From Hirudinaria manillensis (Eukaryota > Annelida > Clitellata > Hirudinida > Hirudinidae), in the NCBI GenBank assembly GCA_034509925.1, contig CM067528.1:4209001-4273000 (forward strand): a stretch of 64,000 bases of DNA, given 5' to 3'. Below, in pieces: positions 40,801 through 64,000 of the stretch (the first letter of the stretch is position 1; each line of letters begins with the position of its first letter). Under the pieces are notes generated by a model that searched no databases, had not been told where the DNA came from, and was given only the letters and a program-made list of their open reading frames with translations. Made by a program: the position numbers and the translations under genes.

Positions 40801-43800
40801 AACTGGTGACGATAAATACACACAAGGGCCTGTTCCAGTACCAGCGGTTACCCTTCGGAGTCAAATGCGCACCTGGCATTTTCCAAGAAGCCATGGATCG
40901 AATGATCACAGGACTTAATGGCTGTGCGGCATATCTAGATGATGTCATCGTGACAGGATCAACAATTCTAGAGCACAACAATAACGTCCAGGCTTTGTTT
41001 GAAAGAATTGCAGATTATGGTTTCCGCGTCAGAATGGAGAAGTGCTCCTTCGCAAAACCTGAAATCAACTTCTTGGGACACGTGGTTTTCAAAAGATGGC
41101 CGTCGACCAGATCCCGAGAAAATACAAGCAATTGTCGGAATGCCAGCGCCTAAGGATCAAAAGCAGCTGAAATCGTTTCTTAGGTATGATAAGCTACTAC
41201 TCGTCTTTTGTGCCAGATATGCGTTCAATGAGAGGCCTCCTGGACGATCTGGAAAGAGAAGACAAATTCGTGTGGACTGCTGAACACCAGAGAGTTTTGG
41301 ACAAGCTCTCAAGGTAGTGTTGCAGTCTGATCTGTTGTTGACGCACTTCGACCCTGCACTGGACATCGTCGTTGCTGCGGACGCGTGTGACTATGGAGTG
41401 GGAGCTGTCATCTCTCATCGCTTCCCGAACGGCACGGAGAAGGCGATCGCACACGCCAGTAGATCTCTCACCAAGGCAGAGAAGAACTACGGACAGATCG
41501 AGAAAGAAGCTCTGGCCTTAGTATTTGCGGTAAGGAAATTTCATCGCTACATATACGGCAGAAGCTTTCTGTTGCTGACTGATCATAAGCCACTGTTGTC
41601 GATCTTCGGATCCAAGGTTGGTATATCAGCTCATTCAGCAATCGGCTCCAACGATGGGAACTCGTCTGCTTGCGTATGATTTTTGTCATCGAGTATAGGC
41701 GATCCACTCACTTTGGTCAAGCCGATGCGCTGTCCCATCTCATCGCTACGAAGAAGCTGCCAGAAGATGAAGACATCGTCATTGCGAAGATCGAAAGGGA
41801 TGTCAAGGCAGTTCAGAGTGATGTCATCCGAACTTGCCAGTCACAAAGGAGGATATTCAGAGGATGACTGAGGAAGATTCCGAGCTAAAATTGGTTGTTG
41901 AAAGTGTAAGAACGGGTAGATGGCCTAGTTTTTCCGGGCTGGATCGACTCTGCAACGCCTTCCACAGCCGTTCTAAGACTTGTCAGTCCATGAGGGTGCA
42001 CTCTTCATGGGAACACGAGCCGTGATCCCATCAGCCCCTGCAAGGCCGAATTTTGAGATGCTGCACGAGGGACAATCCTGGGACAAGTAGAATGAAAATG
42101 CTAGCTCGACTGCACGTTTACTGGCAAGGAATCGACAGGGACATCGAGGACAGAGTAGACTTTGCAGTTCATGTCAGTTGGCTGCAAAGATGCCTGTCAG
42201 GAACGAACTGACGCCATGGCCGAAACCGGATTGTGCCTGGGAAAGGGTCCATATTGATTTTGCCGGCCCGATTGAAGGAGTGATGTTTTTAATCGTGGTG
42301 GACGCCTTCTCCAAGTGGCCTGAAGTTATTAGATGACGACTTCAACATCCACTGCCACAATCAGAGAACTGGGTAGGATTTTTGCGCAGCAGGGATACCC
42401 AAAGTGATAGTTTCGGACAATGGGACTCAGTTCACGTCCAAGGAGTTCCAGAGTTCTGTCAGAGGAATGGAATGCAACACGTCAAGTCACCGCCCTACCA
42501 ACCTCACTGCAATGGACAAGCTGAGCGTTTTGTGGACACATTCAAGCGTACACTACAAAAGCTGCAGGGGGAGGAGGTGATGGAGGATGCGCTCCAGAAA
42601 TTTCTGCTGACTTACCGGACAACGCCATGCACGTCTTTGACGGATTTGAAGACGCCGGCAGAGAAACTCCTAGGGAGACTTTTGAGAACTCCCCTGAGTG
42701 ACCTCCAACTCAAAAGCCCAGTAAAACATCTCCCAAGAGCGGATCAGGAGATGGAAGAAAGGAAACCTATCCACAGGCGAATGAGAGAGTTTGCCGAGGG
42801 AGACGCAGTCTTCGTAAGAGACTACAAGGATCCAAGTCACCCGAAGTGGATACAGGGATGGATCAGGCGCAGACAGGGACGTCAAGTCTATCTAGTGGAG
42901 GCAAGCGGCAAAATGCTCCATCGCCACGCGAACCAGCTCAGGAAGCGTGCGCAGGATGATTCACTGAAGGTGATGTGTGAGGCATTTGACTTGCCATTCC
43001 TGCCACTAAGTGGGACATCCCAGACAACCGCAGAAAACACACACACGCCGGAACTACAGGAAATTCCAGAGTGCGAAGTGGAGCATGTCATTCCACCAGT
43101 GCAACCTCGGACACCAAAGAAAAGATCCGCAAGGAACCGCCGACCTCCGAGAAGGCTGGAGATGGATCCCCAGAGGAAGAAATACCTAATCGTTTAGGGG
43201 GGGGAGGTGTTGTGGGATTATACGTATCTTTGGTTTTGTGCACCTCGTGCGACGAGGCACGCTTGTTTTCCGTTTTTAATTCCGCTCGTGTTCGTATCGT
43301 ACTGTGTCGTGTTGTGTCGAGTTGTGTCGTATTGCGTTGATCCTAATAAACCGTGTTGATCTCGATATTCTGAAGTTATAACAATTACGAAGTCCAGGAG
43401 TCTCTCTTTAGTTAGGGGGAAAATTCCCAGGGACCCGTTCTTTGAAGTAGCGGGACAACAAATCCCCAGAGTATCCGAGCAGCCTGTGAAGAGCCTAGGA
43501 AAGATGTTTGATGACTCGCTTACCAACAAGAGCATGAAGAATGCTATAATCACTCAAACTAGTAAGGGGCTGCAATCAATCGAGGTGGCACTGCTCCAGG
43601 GCCATTTCAAAGTGTGGCTGTTGCAGTTTGTGTTTCTGCTCCAGTCTGGTCCAGTTGGTAAGAAGGCCACTGAGAGCCGTAAGGGAAAGGTGGCTTCGCT
43701 TCAGTAAGGGAGTGAAGCAACGAAAGAAGCCAACGAGAGCTTTTAGTAGTCGCTCCAGTCTGGCAGGTGACGGCATAAACAGGCCAAAGAGAGCCTTCCA

Positions 43801-44325
43801 TAGCTGTAAAAAAACCAACAGGGACATCCTGGTGATCACCAGATGCGGCCCACCCCCAGAGAATGTCAGGGGTTTCAAAGGGCTGAAACGTTTGAATATG
43901 GGGGACCTCCGCTGAGTATCCCTGTCGGAGAGCTCCAATGAGGAGTTTCTAACATCTTTCATATTAATATTCATTCACTATTTATCTAAAATTCATTGTA
44001 ATCATGTAAAATTCAATTGATTTGGATACCAAACCATTTTTGCATTTATTTTGAAGGGTTTCACCTATGACCATGTAGATTTTATCATCTACCTAAACGG
44101 AAAACCTACCAATTGCTCATTTAGTGGCATCAGAGGAACTGTCTTTCCTATTGTTTATGGTATAACATTTTTTGTTTTAATAGTTGATGCTTTGATTTTG
44201 ATGTAAAATTTGATTTTTATTTTCAAGTTGATGATGGAGCAATTATTGACATGAACTTCAGTCGATTTTTCCACGAACCCCCTCCAGGCTTTGAAGAAAT
44301 TATGATTGAAAAATCTTTGTTATGA
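37849..44325 (+). CDS. SPRYD7: SPRY domain-containing protein 7
   Basis: Small cytosolic protein made almost entirely of one SPRY domain, conserved in animals and of unknown molecular role. Five exons join in phase to 195 residues (human 196): 37849-37957, 38244-38360, 38465-38625, 44057-44159, 44228-44325. Recognisable parts are MSCFCC at the start, HVRLSSLPDVQLD, GVVIVKNGSRICGAG, YFEAKLQSSGIWGIGLAT, VPQEGDIMGFTYDHVDF, SGIRGTVFPIVYVDDGA and the C-terminal FHEPPPGFEEIMIEK. The third intron is 5.4 kb, against under 300 bp for the others, because it contains an LTR retrotransposon and a LINE fragment. All five exons are intact and the splice sites flanking the enlarged intron are normal, so the gene is probably functional. 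Confidence 0.95.
38716..38720. repeat. Target-site duplication, left copy
   Basis: ATTAC directly before the 5' LTR, repeated exactly after the 3' LTR at 43384-43388. A 5-bp duplication fits Ty3/gypsy integration. Confidence 0.85.
38721..38896 (+). repeat. 5' LTR (176 bp)
   Basis: Begins TG and ends CA, with short inverted ends TGTT...AACA. It contains AATAAA near position 38859, a plausible polyadenylation signal, and is base-for-base identical to 43208-43383 in my reading. Confidence 0.95.
38901..38918 (+). promoter_or_regulatory. Candidate primer-binding site
   Basis: TGGCGACGAGG starts 5 nt after the 5' LTR, beginning TGG as a tRNA 3'-CCA complement should. I cannot assign the tRNA by eye. 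Confidence 0.5.
38912..39277 (+). CDS. Retrotransposon gag, N-terminal part
   Basis: From the first ATG after the primer-binding site an open frame of 121 codons runs to TAG. Residues about 12-80 are a tandem of Arg-Arg-Arg-Glu-Glu-Glu type units that would form a long charged helix or coiled coil, encoded by near-repeats of an 18-24 nt unit. The frame stops well before the capsid-like and zinc-knuckle sequence further on, so gag is split by at least one frameshift or stop. Codon use is GC-richer than the host exons around it. Confidence 0.75.
   Translation: MATEDKFLTMMTMFMEENRRRDDERREEETRRREEEIRRREEEEIRRRDEEIRRREEEETRRREEETRRRENDLRRDEENRRREEALLQLLQSLKPQCKEATETERKSDLLPELMETDNAV
39278..43197 (+). 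pseudogene. Degenerate retrotransposon gag-pol
   Basis: Recognisable domains are spread over different frames. A CCHC zinc knuckle (CFICGSLSHFKKDCP) lies near 39904-39950. An aspartic protease with active site DSGAD lies near 40078. Reverse transcriptase follows, with RICADFKTGLN, LPFGVKCAPGIFQ and catalytic AYLDDVIVTG near 40927. RNase H (VVAADACDYGVGAVISH and TDHKPLL) spans about 41317-41620. Integrase has a DNG-containing core near 42415 and a basic C-terminal domain ending at 43197. Breaks are visible near 40765 (inside RT), 41090, 41165-41310, 41650-41680, 41860, 42150-42380 (integrase core) and in gag near 39650-39820. I describe these only as breaks and do not reconstruct the frame. 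Confidence 0.85.
43196..43207 (+). promoter_or_regulatory. Polypurine tract
   Basis: AGGGGGGGGAGG abuts the 3' LTR, the expected primer for plus-strand DNA synthesis. Confidence 0.85.
43208..43383 (+). repeat. 3' LTR (176 bp)
   Basis: Identical to the 5' LTR over its whole length by eye, followed directly by the second ATTAC target duplication. Confidence 0.95.
43384..43972 (+). pseudogene. Truncated LINE (non-LTR retrotransposon) reverse transcriptase fragment
   Basis: One frame from about 43389 reads KSRSL, PRVSEQPVKSLGKMFDDSL and LLQGHFKVWLLQFVFL. This matches the region downstream of the reverse-transcriptase core in many animal LINEs (the KSRSL..., EKPVKSLG..., GKFK.W..Q.G.LPR pattern). 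The frame then drifts and stops at 43705, and the following about 270 bp shows no clear match. It begins exactly at the 3' edge of the LTR element; the same LINE sequence is not seen to the left of the 5' LTR. GC content is higher than in the host intron. The right boundary is approximate. Confidence 0.7.
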
Positions 44326-44903
44326 ATTTATTCCTGGTAAACATGTGCTTTACATTAATCCCCATTTCGAGCCACGGGACTTAAATTGTTACTTTTCTTT
44401 ATTATTTCAAACATTGTTTATTGTGTATAAGAGTAAATGCTGCCATTGGATCAGCAACATTTGTGTAATTAGCTTCTGTTGAGACTTTTTGTCCCATTGT
44501 TGTTGATTTGCCAATTGTAATGTTCAGGAAAATCAGTTGCCTTTCAGACAATTCATGTATGCAACTTTCGTATGCGATTCTGTATGTAATTACTCATTTC
44601 ATCATGTCTCCAGAGATATTGATTTTTAGGCTCAGTGGCATATCAATTAGGAGAAGTGTTGAAAAGTATTTGCCTGGTCTTTGAAGAGTTCTTAAGAACT
44701 GGTCTTTAAGAAGCTTACACCACTTCATTGATTTTTAATAATAAATGTACTCGTTAGTAGATGTTTACGACTTTTAGTCAGTTTGTCGTATTGTGCGGAA
44801 CTTTCTCACCCCTGGCCTTGGAAAAAAAATGATGTCCTTAATTGTAATCAGTGACTGAGAAAGCTTGATTGTTTATTTTTAAAGATTTTCGTTTCAGTGT
44901 TAT
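44326..44903. other. Convergent spacer between SPRYD7 and SLCO
   Basis: About 580 bp holding the 3' UTRs of two convergent genes. AATAAA occurs at about 44740 (plus strand). No gene was seen. Confidence 0.6.
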
Positions 44904-47672
44904 CTAAATTGTTTGTGCTGCCTCTTGCAAAGGTATTCCAGGCTCTGGATTTGTATCCTGCGCCTTGTGGTGAGCTTCCTCCAACTCTTTGGCCTTTTTG
45001 ACTGCCAAGTAATAATTTAAACCATAACAAATTGTAGAGACAATTCGGCATGCCAGTGTGAAGCCGTGTAGAATGAGTCTAAATCTCCGATGGTCGTAAG
45101 CCAAACACGATCCCTTCGATTCCGTGCATGGTTGCGAAGACCAAAGAATACATGCCGAGTCCAGCAAGCGGCCATATATGATGGTTGAGGGGAACACTGC
45201 AAAATGAATTAACAGGCTGGAACAATTATTGCTAATCGCTGAAAACGACCATTTCATGCCACGCACTTGCAACGCAGATTAAAATCGATTGGATTCCCAA
45301 GGCCAGAGACTTGTCATCTTCATGCACGCATCTAAAATACAATTATCCACTAAAAACTAACAGTGCATAGATGTGATCAATTTTAATTTACTTGAGGATG
45401 ACATTCGTCAATGGAACGTTGTAGCAGCAGTTGATACCAGTTATGAGGGCCGCCAAGATAACGTATGTGATGAGGAATACAAAACAAGATTGGTCACACA
45501 TTCCTTTCGTCGCCTCTGCCTGTCCTCCGATGCAAGTACAATTCCCGAATAACTGCATGTAAAATGAATTTACGATAAAGAAGGTGGCGCAGTTTTATTT
45601 TATAGATTTCAAAAGAAGCAGCGATTTAGAAGGTTTATATTTCATTTTCATTAGAATATATCGTTACCTCAGTTCCGTTTATTGAGAAACTGCTTAAGCA
45701 TCCAGCATGGCAAGGTGACGCATGCCACAGATCGTCGGAGCCACAAACAGGATCGAATAGGTCACTGGCACAAGCACATCCAGAATTGCAAGTTTGATTT
45801 AATTGAACCCTTTTTAAAGAAAATTTTAGAGTCTTAATAAAAACAAAGAGTTTTGAGTGGGCAATCTAAAGATGAACAAACATCGAAGATGCTTGATCGT
45901 AGCCAAAAGGGATGTAAGATTGAGAGCACGGTAGGAGTGTAATGATGACAAAAAGCAGGGAATCTATAAATGACATCGACCACGAAAACATCACATTTTT
46001 TGAGACTCCCTGATCATAACCGGGTTTAAACTTTCCACTGATCATTCCTCCGCAATAAGACGCTAACCCTCCGGCAAGAGACGGTATCATACCTGTTAAC
46101 GTTGAACCTGACGTATAAAAACTATGACCCTTAATTCTATTTAAGCACAAGAAAAATATTAAATTCACATATAAAATTCCGATTTCACTTAGAGTGAACG
46201 CGTCAAAATAAGTCAACGAAGGACTCTTAACTCCAAGCAGACTGGCCAACCAAGCAGTCTGAATGAAATGAACTTCCATGTATTTTGGTAGAAAGGCATA
46301 GAAAGCGTAAATGTAGCAGTCGATACTGACGGCAATTGATGATATGGTGAAGACAGGATTCTTTAAAATCCGCAAAGATTTTTGCCATAACTCTGAAATT
46401 TAAAAAATGAATAAATTAATTAATTAAGAATATTGGTAGGGCACTCGCTTATATTTACTATCAATATCAGATTCGTTTAATTAATTAATTTCGTACTTTA
46501 ACTTTCAGCAAGAGTTATTTCACAAATTTTGGAAACCTATACGCACATCACTCGTTGCACAAACATCATCACTTGATGATAAAGTTGTTATTTTGTCTTA
46601 TTTTCCTGCCAAGAGAAGTTAAAGTTACCAATCGCATTAGTTTCGAAGATTGATTTCCTTCTGGTCTGTGGGGTGATGCCTTGCTGTCGAATATTTGGAT
46701 CCGTACTGTCTTTTATCTCCCTTTTTTTGTAATCTTCAGGTAGGAAAAATGTCGGAATACATATGATGGAGTTGACGATAAAGCAGCCGAAATAACCAAG
46801 CCACCAGGCTCCAAGCCACTTCGGATGATCCGGAGTAAGCGAAGTTGCTGAATCAGGATAATGAGAATAGTGACAACGAATTTACAAATGTTAAAGGATA
46901 ACCAGAGGATTACTTACGCTTAAGATTGCTAGGAATTGAGAGAAAGACACTACCAAATCCAAACGCAACGACTGGAGAGATGTACCTCATGAGGAACATT
47001 ATGCCTTGAATGATGTCGTGGTAAAAAAAAATCAATTCTACGGCCTTTTAAGGAATAGAAGAAATGAGTTGACTTACCCATGAGCTTTGAAGAAAGCTCG
47101 ACGGACGTATTATCATCAATGAAAGCCATACCAACGGTCCACACGGATACTCCGGCCAATCCATGCATAATTTCCGATATGCAGAAGAAAGTCATGGCAA
47201 CGTAATTTGGGCCAATGTTTGGTTCCGTAACTGGTCCGATGGCGTCGCATTGTGCGAGATTAGCGTCTTTTGGAAAGCATAGGTCAGAAGCGCTTCTATT
47301 GAAAGTCTCCGAATATGAAGCATTGGTTAACTCGTCTGCTGGAATAACTTTATCATCGAAGCCATAGATGAAGTGGGGTATAGTATAAAGGAGCCCGCAC
47401 AAACCGGTGGACAACATACAGATTGCAAATAAGCGGACTCGGTGTTTTCTGCCAAAATAATAAGGAATAATAGGAGCACCCACGAAGTATCCTATTGTGG
47501 CGATGGTTATTAGAAGACCAGATAACGAACTTGGGAGATGGAATTTCTTTTCGAGTGAGGTGAGCACGGAAGCGGTGTAACTGCCTTGGATGCCATGAGT
47601 GAAGCAAAAAATAAGGTATAGGATGATGAAAGTCCAGAAACTGTATCTGATTCTATCGATAATCCCCTTCAT
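44904..47672 (-). CDS. Organic anion transporting polypeptide (SLCO / Oatp family)
   Basis: Plasma-membrane carrier of large amphipathic organic anions with twelve transmembrane segments. Nine exons join in phase to about 651 residues: 47078-47672, 46918-47004, 46629-46847, 46225-46392, 45882-46107, 45668-45809, 45392-45552, 45267-45331, 44904-45196. TM1-TM2 begin at residue 10 (YSFWTFIILYLIF, HGIQGSYTASVLTSLEKKF), then PHFIYGFDD and an extracellular loop with N-glycosylation sites. The large extracellular loop 5 holds a Kazal-like cysteine cluster (CNSGCACASDLFDPVCGSDD, SPCHAGCLSS, CTCIGG). The terminal part has IIYGRLLDSACILW. In the 46108-46224 stretch the frame stays open, so that short intron could be retained. 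Start ATG 47672 follows an in-frame stop. The subfamily was not assigned. Confidence 0.9.
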
Positions 47673-50364
47673 CTCGGCTCTCTTGAATTACACCAGTCTC
47701 AGTCTATTGTGAAAATATCCTCAAATTTAAAGTCGCATTCAAGATCGGCTGGCTTAGAACAATTTTCGCTGTTAGAACAATTAGAACCCGGCTGCCTGGG
47801 GTCAAAGGTCGAACTCTGAGATGATTTTTCTAAGGAAATAAGTTCTGGTTTATTTAAAAATGGTTGAGAAAAATATGTTTTCAGAAAGGTCATTCATCTG
47901 TTGAGTTTCAGCTATTTTCAGCTCCATTTAAATAAGTTTATCGCCGTTCGAATGTTGTTGTAAACATTAATATTAATAATGTTATGGGCCGAAAATAATA
48001 ATAATAATAATATTAGTAATAATAATAATAGTGTAATACTAGCAGCATTGTAATAATAATAATAATAATAATATTATATTATAGTAATAATATTAACTAA
48101 TATAATTAATTAATATAATGCATTATTATATAATAATTGTATTATATATTGTATTAATAACAATAATAATAATAAAAAAAATTTTGTTTGTGGTATAATA
48201 ACATTTTATTATCATTAAAATAATAATAACAATAATAATACTAATGATGATGATGATGATGATGATGAGGAAGGATGCTACGATAAGATTTTGAATTGTT
48301 GGGATTGATGACAATCAACATATTTGCATAAAATTTAGTGCCTTCGAGTAATAAGCAACACTGTTCAACAGAATAATTATGACAAGGTTGCAATAGATCT
48401 TAGACAAGAACGTAGACGTAAATAGGAACGAAAGCACAGAAAGTTAAAATTGAGAACTCACAGCGTCTAGCTCAAATTTCAAGCAATAGTGTCACAAAGA
48501 GAGATTCTCAATTTTTAAACTTCATTTTGAAATTTAAAATTCTAACGTTACTGAATTTGTTAGACATTATCCATTTGGATGAAATTTTTATGTAATTTTT
48601 GCTGCGTAGCAACATTAGATTTTTTTCTCGGTTTCAGTCTTGGAACCGAAGGGCTCGCCATAACAAACGAGTTCACAAGTGAACACATACGATTATTTTA
48701 AAAATAACTGTGTCAAGTAAGTCAAGTGTATTAGAATGTCAAGACAGGCTTCGACGTTTCCAAACAGGACCAGAAATTTCTTTCAAAAGAGTCAAAGGAA
48801 GACACTTTACCACATACCAACTAGAAATGCTTGTCGAACACTCTCAAAAAATATGAAAAAGGAAGATGGAGAATGTCATCAAGATCGACTGGAATGAACT
48901 GGATGTGGATTATCAAAATAATTTTATGAGTGGATAAATAGAAATGAGATTGTTAAAAACAAGCCTTTCAAAATTAAAATTGTTCTTAATTCTGAAGTAG
49001 GTTTAAAAAAAAATACGATATTAGAACTTTAAAGAAACCATTACTCGTAGCTCGTTAGAAGCATTTCTCACATCCTTATACAATGTACAGTGTTTATCGT
49101 CAACACTGCGTTGAACACGTCAAGTCAAATAAATATTTTGACGTTGTTATTGTCAAGCGCTCGTGTTAAAACAAAAACTTATATGATCTTTTAAAATCAG
49201 TTTCTCACCCGCTCAAACAGTGGAGATTTTAAATTTGTGGAGGCGCATTACTATGGCATGTAAATCAGAAAAGGTCATTTTATAGATATTGTTTACAGAT
49301 AGACAATTGCTGGTTTGAAGGGAAATTTTTCTTTAATATCAATTTCTGAATATAGTAAGTTTCGACGTGACAACTGATTACGTATGATTTAAGGATCAGA
49401 AACTCCATCAGAATGGCGAGGCAAACCTAGAAGATAAATATCTAAAACCTGGCAGTGGATTTATAAATCGCTGTCCATCAACTTGAAAAAAGAAATGTGA
49501 TGAACCTTGGAACTCTTCTAGATTGAACTATTTTTGCTTTTATGTTTTTTGATGTTTTCTGTGCTTCATTATGAATTAAATGTAGATTTAAGCATTTGAA
49601 TCAAGACGGATTTTTCGGGATTTCGTTGTTTTTATCTTTACAGAGAATAATATTTAATAGCAGAAATTCAGTAAGTTTCCAAATAGCTAAAAATTGAAAT
49701 ACTACATTGTATATAATCCTGAATTACGTAACTCAATCACTACTTCATTCCTATTAAATTAATCACGTCTCTAATGATTGTTTTCAGTCAGATTTGATAT
49801 TATTAGAAAATCTGAGAGCTTGAATTGAATCAAAAATTAAAATGGAATTGAGTCGATTGCTATTTCGTGTTAAACGGTGCTACATTCACCTATAGCTTTA
49901 AACTGCATCATTATAAATTAAGTTATATTGAAATATTTCGTCGACCGAAAACACATAAAACTATTAAATATGAATGCTCTTACACTCAAATTTGTGAATA
50001 ACTTGCTAGATGAGGCATTGCTAAAAATAGAAGGGTTCAATGACGACTGAAGTTGAGATCCGCCTCCATTCTTCGTGTCTAAGAAGAAAAATCAACCTCG
50101 CACTGTTATAAATCATCGCAATATTAGCACGCTTTCATTGCATGTTGGCCCAATCACGCCATGGCTGAATGAATTCGATCACTCTGGTTCTAAAAAAAGC
50201 CCGTTAGACAGACCAGAGTAGTTCTAAAACCATTGCTCTTTGGTAACACATCAGTGGCGGGTCCATTGCAGACGTAAGAGTAAAAATAAATGGAATAAAA
50301 TCATTTATAAATCATTCATAAACAGAGTTATGTTAGACTTTTATCTCTTTTAAATGAACTGAAA
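47673..50364. other. Divergent intergenic region
   Basis: About 2.7 kb between the SLCO start (-) and collagen-like gene start (+), likely holding both promoters. Besides the ATT/AAT microsatellite tract I see no gene. A 64-codon minus frame ending at 47699 could be an upstream exon of SLCO, but no convincing splice connects it. Confidence 0.55.
47992..48270. repeat. AAT-rich and GAT microsatellite tract
   Basis: Broken runs of AAT/TAA with ATTAT interruptions from 47992, ending in about nine GAT/ATG units at 48241-48270. Polyisoleucine frames here are artefacts of the repeat. Confidence 0.85.

Positions 50365-64000
<13,636 letters not shown>

Larger units (their letters stand above)
38721..43383 (+). 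mobile_element. Ty3/gypsy-type LTR retrotransposon, 4.66 kb, recent insertion with degenerate gag-pol
   Basis: Complete element boundaries: two 176-bp LTRs that match base for base, starting TGTTGTGGG and ending ATAACA, flanked by a 5-bp target duplication (ATTAC at 38716-38720 and 43384-43388). Inside, in order, are a candidate primer-binding site, a gag region with coiled-coil repeats and zinc knuckle, an aspartic protease, reverse transcriptase, RNase H and integrase, then a 12-nt polypurine tract. The order protease-RT-RNaseH-integrase places it in Ty3/gypsy; the integrase and protease resemble the K02A2.6-type invertebrate elements. It lies sense-oriented in intron 3 of SPRYD7. The coding region is broken by several frameshifts and stops, so it is probably not autonomous. 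Confidence 0.95.

Noticed and set aside
43576-43974. 132-codon minus-strand frame over the LINE fragment
   Set aside because: It is antisense to a plus-strand reverse-transcriptase-like reading with good motif matches, and has none itself.
48126-48314. Polyisoleucine open frame
   Set aside because: Produced by the ATT/GAT microsatellite tract.

Overview
The window is 64 kb of animal (metazoan) nuclear DNA: AT-rich, with intron-split genes on both strands and short GT-AG introns (mostly 60-700 bp). The gene set (GALNT2, ABCB10, RTRAF, tau-tubulin kinase, an EAG potassium channel, an ANKRD26-like protein, SPRYD7, an SLCO/Oatp transporter) excludes bacteria, plants and fungi. The EAG and TTBK proteins look invertebrate. 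Arthropod or annelid/lophotrochozoan are both possible, and I cannot narrow it further from sequence alone.

Layout: 20-3309 (+) 3' exons of GALNT2; 3752-7616 (-) complete ABCB10; 8667-9992 (-) complete RTRAF; 12165-15682 (-) complete TTBK/Asator; 17561-21453 (-) EAG channel lacking only its first short coding exon; 23469-23747 (-) small secreted cysteine-rich protein; 26378-36608 (+) ANKRD26-like ankyrin/coiled-coil protein in about 40 small exons; 37849-44325 (+) complete SPRYD7, whose third intron holds a Ty3/gypsy-type LTR retrotransposon (38721-43383) and a LINE fragment (43384 to about 43972); 44904-47672 (-) SLCO/Oatp transporter; 50365 to beyond 64000 (+) a giant secreted collagen-like gene. 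Exon models were built by hand from splice sites, reading phase and protein similarity. Where I give exon lists, lengths and phases add up, except for one unresolved join in the ANKRD26-like gene near 29937-30157.

The most unusual locus is the collagen-like gene. After a signal peptide and about 180 residues of non-collagen sequence it encodes more than 1,000 Gly-X-Y triplets, in which threonine is the commonest Y residue and Gly-Phe-Thr is frequent. Nearly every exon begins and ends inside a Gly codon and is an exact multiple of 9 nt. The closest concept I know is the very long Gly-X-Thr cuticle collagens of annelids such as Riftia, whose threonines are glycosylated. The second noteworthy element is the LTR retrotransposon: two identical 176-bp LTRs and a perfect 5-bp target duplication show a very recent insertion, yet its gag-pol is broken by many frameshifts.

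The genes are unrelated housekeeping, signalling, membrane and matrix genes with no operon-like logic.
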